Source: JAWLFY01 sp964462125 (GTDB lineage: Bacteria; Planctomycetota; Planctomycetia; Pirellulales; Pirellulaceae). From it: a stretch of DNA of 15,090 nt. The stretch lies in contig CAYWXT010000129.1 of NCBI GenBank assembly GCA_964462125.1, forward strand, positions 1 through 15,090, given 5' to 3'. Made by a program: the position numbers and the translations under genes. Below are positions 6,653 to 13,263 of the stretch, one piece after another. The stretch's first letter is position 1; each line of letters opens with the position of its first letter. A model generated the notes under the pieces. It was not told the DNA's origin. It saw only the letters and a list, made by a program, of their open reading frames with translations, and did no database searches.

Positions 6653-8698
6653 CTAGATCGCCTGCAGACAGCGGGTCCAGCGGAGCAGGGATTCCCGCGT
6701 CATCGTTCCACCGCGGACGATCGGGTAACCTCGCGACTCGAGCGTTTCACCCCAGCCAGGCAGATCGGTTTCCGGCGCGATCGGCAACAACAACTGCAAA
6801 GCGGCGGAGGGCTCGTTTTCACGGACCCGAATCTGTGGGGGACGGGTCTGCTCGGAGACGGCGACCCCGGCGAAGGTCCTCGCTTCGGTCATCGCAACCG
6901 CTAACGCCATCGAATCGGACGCTTCGGCTGAGTTCGTCGCCAAACTGCCGGCGGCGGCCACGGCGACCGCAGAGGGTTCGATCGGCAATTGTTTGGTCAG
7001 CGAGGCGACCATGCGGGAGACGACTTCGACCTCCTTCGCTTGCCAGCGCTCGTCATCCTCCGGAGCGATCGCGCACAGGACGACGCCCGACTCCGCGGCC
7101 GGTTCGGTCCAACCAGCCAGCGCCTCCTCAGGGGATGTCTCCCCGGGGTTCAACAAGTAGACCAGGAGTCCCAGGCCTTTGTCCCCGGCACCAGCCTGCT
7201 CCGCCGCGGGTGTCTCGGCCTTGGGACGCAGCACCGCCGCTTGATTGGGCGTGTCGGGAAGACTCAGCGGCTCGATCGACCAGTCTTGGGGATCACCTGC
7301 GGCCCAGGCTTCCGGGTAGTCGCTCCGCAGTGGACCTGCGATGCCGGTCGGGCGGATCGAGATTGACTCGGTCGACTCATCACGACGCACGCGGAGGGAG
7401 AGTGGCGTATCGGGTTCGGCGGTGATCAACAGCCGCCGCAGTGAACGGGGTTCACGGACCTCCGCCTCCCCGGCCCGCTCGATCACATCTCCTGGCGACA
7501 GCATCCCATCGGCGGGCGAATCTGGCAGCACCGCGCGAACGATCAGCCCCCCCGTGTCCGACGGCTCCTCCGTGTCCGACGACTCCTCACGGTCGTCCGC
7601 TTCATCGCTACGATGACGGGCGACGACGATGCCGAGCCGCTGGGGTTCGAGCGGCGGGATGTTGTCGACAAGCGTGATGTCAAACGAACGCGGCTCGCCA
7701 TCGCGCCGGACCTCGACCTCAATCGTGTCTCCTGCGTCGAAGGGACCGAGCAACTGCTTGATCTGCTGGTGTCGCCGCACCGGCATTTCCGCGACAGCGG
7801 TCACCTGATCACCCGCCTTCAGCCCTGCCTCCTCCGCAGGCGAGCGGGTGCGGACCGCGGCAATGGTGGTGTCCTCTTCGTAAGGGTCGTTCGACTTGGC
7901 GACGATGCCGATCAACCCTCGCCGGATGTCCTCGCCTTGGCGAAGCCGATCGAGCTTCCTCGCGATCATATCGGCAGGGATGGCGAAGGCGATCCCGGAG
8001 TCGTACCAACTGGTTTCGTCCTCCGCTCCCCCTTCGGCGACCGCTGGGATCAGGATCCCCAAAACATTTCCGTGCAGATCGACCAGCGGTCCTCCATAGA
8101 ACGCCGCTGAAACCCTGGCGTCGGTCTGCAGGGCAACCCCGTCGAGCCGGTCGGTACCGCTGAGGATTCCGCTGCTGACCGTCGGTGTCGCCTCGGTACC
8201 GTAACGGCCGACAGCGATCACGGTTTGGCCGATCTGTGGTGTCAACGAATCGGTAAGCGGCAAGGTCTGGAGCGGTTCTGGGGGATCGATTTTGAGCAGG
8301 ATCAAATCACGGTGGTGGTCTTGTGCGACGACCGCCGCGGCGTGCCGAGTGCCATCGGGAAGGAGTGCCAACACGCTTGCCGCCGGGTGCTTGGCGATGA
8401 TGCTGGAAGCGAGGATGTAGCCGTCGGCTCCGACCACCACCCCCGAGGTCGACGCCTCGTGTCGAACATCGCCCACGGCGCGGTCACCGGCGCCGACAAT
8501 TTCGATCGTGACGACCGCGGGTAGGACCTTTTCCGCGGCCGACCGGACGGCGCGCGACAGGGCGGATCGGTAGGCGGCCGAATCTCCCGGCGGCGGCGAT
8601 TGACTGTTACCCCGATTCACCGAGGTCACGGCGAGGAGCAGTGCGACGGCGAGTCGAGGGAATGTTCGCGTAAGGGCGTGGGGATACCGAAAGTTCAT
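6653..8698 (-). CDS. HtrA-like pseudoprotease with two PDZ domains and an alpha/beta-hydrolase-like C-terminus
   Basis: The 681-residue protein starts with a signal peptide (hydrophobic 15-26, likely cleavage near 33). An HtrA/DegP-type domain (about 50-250) follows, then PDZ 1 (about 258-345), PDZ 2 (about 352-450) split by an acidic low-complexity insert (364-382), a linker, and a C-terminal domain (about 505-681). The triad is broken. The TNxHV motif reads ASSII, with Ile100 at the His position. D131 in RDLILLKI is kept. The GNSGGPL motif reads AFYGGPL, with Tyr201 at the Ser position. The C-terminal part resembles the alpha/beta-hydrolase-like tail of some planctomycete PDZ proteins, but the expected GxSxG is AAAGSLA. 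It is probably a secreted binding or scaffold protein. ATG 8698 has no clear ribosome-binding site. It is 77 nt downstream of the preceding gene and ends at a terminator. Confidence 0.8.
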   Translation of the reverse strand: MNFRYPHALTRTFPRLAVALLLAVTSVNRGNSQSPPPGDSAAYRSALSRAVRSAAEKVLPAVVTIEIVGAGDRAVGDVRHEASTSGVVVGADGYILASSIIAKHPAASVLALLPDGTRHAAAVVAQDHHRDLILLKIDPPEPLQTLPLTDSLTPQIGQTVIAVGRYGTEATPTVSSGILSGTDRLDGVALQTDARVSAAFYGGPLVDLHGNVLGILIPAVAEGGAEDETSWYDSGIAFAIPADMIARKLDRLRQGEDIRRGLIGIVAKSNDPYEEDTTIAAVRTRSPAEEAGLKAGDQVTAVAEMPVRRHQQIKQLLGPFDAGDTIEVEVRRDGEPRSFDITLVDNIPPLEPQRLGIVVARHRSDEADDREESSDTEEPSDTGGLIVRAVLPDSPADGMLSPGDVIERAGEAEVREPRSLRRLLITAEPDTPLSLRVRRDESTESISIRPTGIAGPLRSDYPEAWAAGDPQDWSIEPLSLPDTPNQAAVLRPKAETPAAEQAGAGDKGLGLLVYLLNPGETSPEEALAGWTEPAAESGVVLCAIAPEDDERWQAKEVEVVSRMVASLTKQLPIEPSAVAVAAAGSLATNSAEASDSMALAVAMTEARTFAGVAVSEQTRPPQIRVRENEPSAALQLLLPIAPETDLPGWGETLESRGYPIVRGGTMTRESLLRWTRCLQAI

Positions 8699-8775
8699 CA
8701 GGGCTCACGGACGTCGGTTGGGGCGCGGATTCTGCGACGCTGCGTCATCCACAACGATGCGTCAGCGGAGTCTTC

Positions 8776-9798
8776 TCAGGGGCGCAGCGTCACGGGTACG
8801 ATGTCCCTACCACGCTGCAAGGTCAACTCGACCGGGTCACGGCGATCAATCCGCCGCAGCAGCTGGTCGAAAGAACGCTGGTGTTCGACGCGCTGGCCGT
8901 TGACCAGCAGCAACAAGTCGTCCGGCCGGATTCCGGCTTGGTCGGCGGGTGCCTCGGGCGTCACGGCATCGACAAACGCCGGGGTCTTCTCCAGTACGTC
9001 GGGCACCAGCACGAGCCCGAGCGTTTCCTTGGAGTGGGACTGATCCCGTTCGAGGATCGGCGACTCCTCATCGGCCATGCTCGACTGCCGACCGGCGATG
9101 ATGTCTCCGATCGCCTCCCGCAACACCGGGACGGGCAACGCATAGTTCACCCAAACACCGGTTTCTGAATCCCGCAACTCTTTGCCAACCATGCCCACCA
9201 GTCTTCCGCGGGCGTCGACGACCGCACCACCGGCGGCGCCGGGATTGTTCGCGATGAGATCCAGGATCATCACCTCTTCCCGGTAAGGCGTCTGAAAGCT
9301 GCCACGCCGCGCGTCGAGCGTGGTGATCGCTGCCACGATCCCCTGGACCACGCTGGCCGGTTCATTTCCGGAAGCGATGCCGAACAGGTTGCTGACGGCC
9401 AACACGGGGTCGCCCCACTCGGCACTCGCTTCGCCTTCCAATGGAAAAAAGGGAAGCTCCGAGGCTTCGACTTTTAATACCGCCAGCTCCAACGAGGGCT
9501 CAAATCCGACAATGGTCGCATCCAACCGCCGACCATCGTCGAGCACCACCGTGGGGTCGACGTCCAGGACGTGACTCCAGGCTGTCGCGATGTGCCCCTC
9601 CGGGGACACCAGGAAGCCGCTCTGGTACGATTCCAGCCCCGCCACGCCGCCCGCACCGTAGATTTTGACAACACGCAATTGGGCCTCACGAGCCGTCGAA
9701 CGGACGCTCGGTTGCGCCGTTGAAGGTAACCCAGCGGCAAACATCCAACCGAATATCACCAGCAAGCTGCAGAAGCACTTCGCACCGGTTCCGCTCAT
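8776..9798 (-). CDS. Trypsin-like/PDZ protein with a disrupted catalytic triad (pseudo-HtrA)
   Basis: The 340-residue protein has a signal peptide (hydrophobic 10-23, cleavage near AQP 28-30), a trypsin-like domain (about 36-235) and one C-terminal PDZ domain (about 258-338, with DQAGIRPDDLLLLVNGQRV). H76 in TAWSHV is kept. The aspartate of the DLAVLK motif is Glu104 (LELAVLKV). The serine of NPGNSGGP is Ala189 (NPGAAGGAVVD), so proteolysis is not expected, although the fold-defining residues around each site remain. GGAGG lies 7 nt upstream of ATG 9798, and the start overlaps the stop of the active HtrA gene in an ATGA, indicating translational coupling. A role as a regulatory or substrate-binding partner of that protease is inference from this coupling. 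Confidence 0.85.
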   Translation of the reverse strand: MSGTGAKCFCSLLVIFGWMFAAGLPSTAQPSVRSTAREAQLRVVKIYGAGGVAGLESYQSGFLVSPEGHIATAWSHVLDVDPTVVLDDGRRLDATIVGFEPSLELAVLKVEASELPFFPLEGEASAEWGDPVLAVSNLFGIASGNEPASVVQGIVAAITTLDARRGSFQTPYREEVMILDLIANNPGAAGGAVVDARGRLVGMVGKELRDSETGVWVNYALPVPVLREAIGDIIAGRQSSMADEESPILERDQSHSKETLGLVLVPDVLEKTPAFVDAVTPEAPADQAGIRPDDLLLLVNGQRVEHQRSFDQLLRRIDRRDPVELTLQRGRDIVPVTLRP

Positions 9799-11825
9799 TG
9801 CACCCCCTCCCTAGTGCCTTCCGCCCCACTGCTGTCATTCACGTCGTCGGCCGCGCCATCAGCTTCGTCGGCGGGGGTCGCGCCGGGGTCATCCTCCTCT
9901 GGCGACGCGTCGGACACTTTCCACGATTCCACACGCACCTTGAGCATCGATGTGGTGCCGTACCGTAGTTCCAACCCGCTGGGCGCCAGCGCGGGATCTG
10001 GGTCGGAGCGGTGCAGCCACAGCTCAGCGGGGTCGGTGTCGCCGCTGGCGAAGACTTCGACCACCTCCACCCGACCGTCGCTCGGGTGTTGGAGCCAACG
10101 AACTTCCATGTCCCCGTCGAGCGCGCTGGTGCAATCGCGGAGCGGTCGTTCACCCTGCAGAGGCACGGTTCCTTGGTACGTCGTCTCGCCGAACCGCTGT
10201 GGCCCTCGGGCAAGCATTCGCCGCCAGGCATCAAGGGGAGGGAGGATTCCGGCCAACGATCCCTCTTCCACTGCCGTGTACAGATCGGACCGGCCCTCGA
10301 CCTCGATCGAGTCCTCCCCCACCGACAGCGCCAACGTCGCCGGGGCAAGCCGAATCGTGACCGGCAGCTCGCGGTCGTCGTCGGTGACCCCTTCGATCTG
10401 CCATCGCCGCGGCGTTGCCTCGTCGCTATCGGCCCCCTCTTCGTTATCGGGTGCCCCCTCGCCGCTCGCGATCGGATCCGGTGCCTGGGCCCGAAGTGCA
10501 GCGATGAAGCGGTTTTGGTGGGCCAAGTTGACGTGGTAGTTGGCAAAGCCCTCCCGCGCGACGTAATGGCGACGAACCTCCTCCGGCAGCTCCTCCTGGG
10601 CAGCATTCCCGGCGCCTGGACTCTCTCCGTTTGGCTCCGGCTCGCGTTCCCCGTCGCCCGGCTCTTGCTCCCCGTCGTCCGGACGCTGCGGGGGCGTCTG
10701 TCGCGGCGGTGGCGGTGGCAGAGCCGCCGCCATTTTGGCCAGCAATTCATCTCGGCGATGGACTCCTGCCAGGCGTACCAACGTTCGCACGGTTTCGCCA
10801 TCCTTGCGGTAGGTCACCTTGACCCGCCAGTCGCGGGGAAGTGTCGCCAATACGTTTTGCACCTCATTGGCCGTCTCCACCGGACGGCCGTCAATTTCCA
10901 GAATCTCCGTCCCATACCGCAAGCCGCGACGATAGGCGTCGCTCGACTCGAGAATGTTGCTGACCACCACGCCGCGGTCTGGATCGCTGCTGACCGTTGC
11001 CCCGAGCGTGGCATGGTCGACGATGCGTCCGCTGTGCAGATACCCCAGGAAATTCTCAGCCTGCCGGATCGAAATGGCATAGCCGACGCCGACGTTGACC
11101 CGGCCCCGTTTTTCAAATGACGCTCGCCCGATGATCCCCAGCAGGTCCCCGTTGGCGTCAAACAGCGGCCCACCCGAATTCCCAGGATTGATCGCTGCGT
11201 CGGTCTGCAAGCAATCGCCGTACTCAAGCAACGTCCCGGAGGGGTATTGGTAACGCCCGACACCGCTGAGTATCCCGAAGCTGACCGACGGCTGCAGGTT
11301 GGTCGACAGCAGGAACGGGTTGCCAATCGCCATGCACCAGTCCCCCGGCTCAGCAAGCCGGCTATCGGCAAAGGTTGCTGTTGGGAAATCGTCCCGACCG
11401 AGCAACCGGATCAGCGCCAGGTCGCCCACCGGATCGATCCCCACAATCACCGCGTCGTAAATGTTGCCGTCGCTGAGCCCGCACCGCATATGGGCCCCGG
11501 CAGGGCTACTGACGTGAAAGTTGGTCAACGCATAGCCATCGGGGGAAATCAACACACCGCTGCCGCCACCCGCACCACCGGGAACAAAAACACTGACGGT
11601 CGCAGGCATGGCACGCGAGATCGCCTCGATCCGCTGCTGTTCTGCTTCGGCCACATTCGGGTCGAGGGATTCCGCCTCGGCTGCCGCCGCGGCTGTGTCG
11701 GCTGCCGCCGCCGCTGTGTCGGCGGCGACCGCCGAGGCGGGGCTGAACGCCGCGAGGCTCATGCCCGCGAGAATCCACCCACCGATGAACCATGTGACGA
11801 CGAGTCTTCCAATGCGATTGGTCAC
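9795..11825 (-). CDS. HtrA/DegP-like serine protease with PDZ domain and extended C-terminus
   Basis: Counted from GTG 11825 the protein has 676 residues. It has a signal peptide (hydrophobic 8-28, cleavage near AVAAD), a short Ala-rich stretch and an HtrA protease domain (about 70-255). The complete triad is H104 in LTNFHV, D135 in GDLALI and S217 in NPGNSGGPL. One PDZ domain (about 275-352), a Pro/Asp/Glu-rich linker (about 368-415) and a C-terminal domain of unknown function (about 475-640) with an acidic tail follow. GTG is preferred because AGGA lies 8 nt upstream, the signal peptide then has a normal n-region, and the 17 codons before it have atypically low third-position GC. TTG 11876, with AAGGA 8 nt upstream, is the alternative. 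It should cleave misfolded or specific proteins outside the cytoplasm. It follows the NPCBM gene and is coupled to the next gene. Confidence 0.9.
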   Translation of the reverse strand: MTNRIGRLVVTWFIGGWILAGMSLAAFSPASAVAADTAAAAADTAAAAAEAESLDPNVAEAEQQRIEAISRAMPATVSVFVPGGAGGGSGVLISPDGYALTNFHVSSPAGAHMRCGLSDGNIYDAVIVGIDPVGDLALIRLLGRDDFPTATFADSRLAEPGDWCMAIGNPFLLSTNLQPSVSFGILSGVGRYQYPSGTLLEYGDCLQTDAAINPGNSGGPLFDANGDLLGIIGRASFEKRGRVNVGVGYAISIRQAENFLGYLHSGRIVDHATLGATVSSDPDRGVVVSNILESSDAYRRGLRYGTEILEIDGRPVETANEVQNVLATLPRDWRVKVTYRKDGETVRTLVRLAGVHRRDELLAKMAAALPPPPPRQTPPQRPDDGEQEPGDGEREPEPNGESPGAGNAAQEELPEEVRRHYVAREGFANYHVNLAHQNRFIAALRAQAPDPIASGEGAPDNEEGADSDEATPRRWQIEGVTDDDRELPVTIRLAPATLALSVGEDSIEVEGRSDLYTAVEEGSLAGILPPLDAWRRMLARGPQRFGETTYQGTVPLQGERPLRDCTSALDGDMEVRWLQHPSDGRVEVVEVFASGDTDPAELWLHRSDPDPALAPSGLELRYGTTSMLKVRVESWKVSDASPEEDDPGATPADEADGAADDVNDSSGAEGTREGVQ

Positions 11826-11902
11826 CTGAATCTTCCTGCCGTGTCGACGTTGATGGGGAGTCACCACTGATTTCAAAAACCGCGTCCTTCCCGACCGCGT
11901 CC

Positions 11903-13123
11903 CTATTTCACCAACCGGGGCCGAAGCACCCGAACTTGGTCCCCCACATCCCCATCGGAGCCGGTATCGACTTCGATCTGAATGCGGGCCGCTTTCTCCA
12001 GCGGCAGTTCGAATCCTTGGACTTCGGCATCACGCAAGGATTGCTCCCAGACCACGCGGTCGTCAAAGCGGATGCGAACGATGACCTCCCCGGCCACCGC
12101 GACACGCGGATCCCGGCGGACGGAACCGAGAAATTTGCTGAAGCCAGGCTCGACGCGATAGGTCACCGAGGAGCCTCCAAGCATCTGCACGTCGCTCTCC
12201 GCATCGATCCGGGGGCCGAACCATCCCTCCAGCAATTCCCGATCCATCTGCGACTCCAGGTAAGGACGAAAGTCCTGCTCGGCAGGAGGCTGTTCCACAA
12301 GAGAAAGCAAGCCGCTGCGAAAGCGAATCGAGGCGAGCTGGTCGATCGGGATCGAATGGTTCATGCCGCCTCGCAACCCGATCTCAATTTCGTCCTCGAC
12401 CGGCCCTGGCAGCCAGCGATCAATCACCCACTGCGATCCGTGAATATCGGCAATCGTCGCTGCGGCGTCAGGCGGATCCTCGTCCCCTTCGCCGCCGAAA
12501 ACGATCCCTTCCAGTCGCTCGATTGGGGCACTGGCCGTGTCGTCGCCCAGGATGAAGTGGACTTGGCCATCGGCGATCTCCTCCACCACGACGCTGACCG
12601 GATCAAGCTTCCCCCCGTCGCGGCGGACCACCAACAGATCACCCCGTGGCTGCTGCTCCCGAATCCCGAGCCAACGTGGGTCGGTCGTCGGGGCGGGCGC
12701 GCGGAACCGAATCGCCGCGGCGCGGCGCACCGGCACGTTAAGCGGCTCCTGGCGGTGGGGCGCGACCCTTAGCTCGTCGTTCTCAAGGGTGACCTCTTCC
12801 GCGGCAATCTGAGAACCGTCCCAGAGCACGACGCGTGTCGCTGGCCCGCTGGAGGATTTCAGCGACTGGGGAACGAAGGAAGCTAAATCATCGAACGCAA
12901 TCCGCTCCGATTGGCCGTTCCGCTCAATCGAGACCGACGTTTCATCGACCGACTGAATCACGCCGTCAAACGCTGCTCCTGAGGTCGGTTCAACGCGGAC
13001 GGGCAATGCCGCGACAAGTAACCCGGCGAGACCCTGAAGGGCCAACGTGATTCCCAACGACATTCCCAACACACTACTCCGCGGGGGACAGGTACCGACT
13101 GCATGTCCGGCGATTCTGCTCAA
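11903..13123 (-). CDS. Secreted beta-repeat protein with NPCBM-like C-terminal domain
   Basis: The 406-residue protein begins with a signal-like segment (hydrophobic about 20-40). Four units of about 45-50 residues follow (about 42-83, 97-140, 162-209 and 222-268). Each is rich in beta strands and ends in a similar phrase such as IAFDDLASF, VRRAAAIRF, IERLEGIVF or IDQLASIRF. The last part (about 300-406) resembles NPCBM/NEW2 domains, a galactose-binding-like beta sandwich common in secreted planctomycete proteins (GGSSVTYRVEPGFSKFLGSV, then VIVRIRFDDRVVWEQSL). It probably binds carbohydrate or protein outside the cytoplasm. The start is uncertain. TTG 13123 supplies the arginine-containing n-region of the signal, while ATG 13063 gives a signal with no positive charge. 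It precedes the active HtrA gene by 26-77 nt. Confidence 0.75.
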   Translation of the reverse strand: MSRIAGHAVGTCPPRSSVLGMSLGITLALQGLAGLLVAALPVRVEPTSGAAFDGVIQSVDETSVSIERNGQSERIAFDDLASFVPQSLKSSSGPATRVVLWDGSQIAAEEVTLENDELRVAPHRQEPLNVPVRRAAAIRFRAPAPTTDPRWLGIREQQPRGDLLVVRRDGGKLDPVSVVVEEIADGQVHFILGDDTASAPIERLEGIVFGGEGDEDPPDAAATIADIHGSQWVIDRWLPGPVEDEIEIGLRGGMNHSIPIDQLASIRFRSGLLSLVEQPPAEQDFRPYLESQMDRELLEGWFGPRIDAESDVQMLGGSSVTYRVEPGFSKFLGSVRRDPRVAVAGEVIVRIRFDDRVVWEQSLRDAEVQGFELPLEKAARIQIEVDTGSDGDVGDQVRVLRPRLVK

Positions 13124-13146
13124 TCCCTCGCCGGGCCTGTCCTTTC

Positions 13147-13175
13147 AGTGTAGCGCACCGAGAGCGGTCTGTCGC
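13147..13175 (-). promoter_or_regulatory. Possible sigma70-type promoter of the NPCBM/HtrA gene group
   Basis: On the minus strand GCGACA (13175-13170, four of six matches to TTGACA) is separated by 17 nt from TACACT (13152-13147, four of six matches to TATAAT). It sits in the 140-nt gap between the Gly-rich protein gene and the NPCBM gene, about 24 nt before TTG 13123. A 6-bp hairpin (13159-13164 with 13176-13181) overlaps it. Matches this weak occur by chance. Confidence 0.25.
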
Positions 13176-13263
13176 CTCTCGCTGACTCGACTTCGTCGCG
13201 GCGCCCGGTGGCGTTGAGGCGAGGTGCCGCATTCAATGGGGCTGTGCCCGTGGCGGCAGGAGT

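Noticed and set aside
8738..8767. Possible hairpin (CGCTG ... CAGCG) between the second and third HtrA-like genes
   Set aside because: Three internal mismatches and no U tract follow, so it is not a convincing terminator.
10011..11120. Plus-strand open frame of 369 codons opposite the HtrA gene
   Set aside because: It overlaps the conserved protease and C-terminal coding region in antisense and shows no domain of its own.
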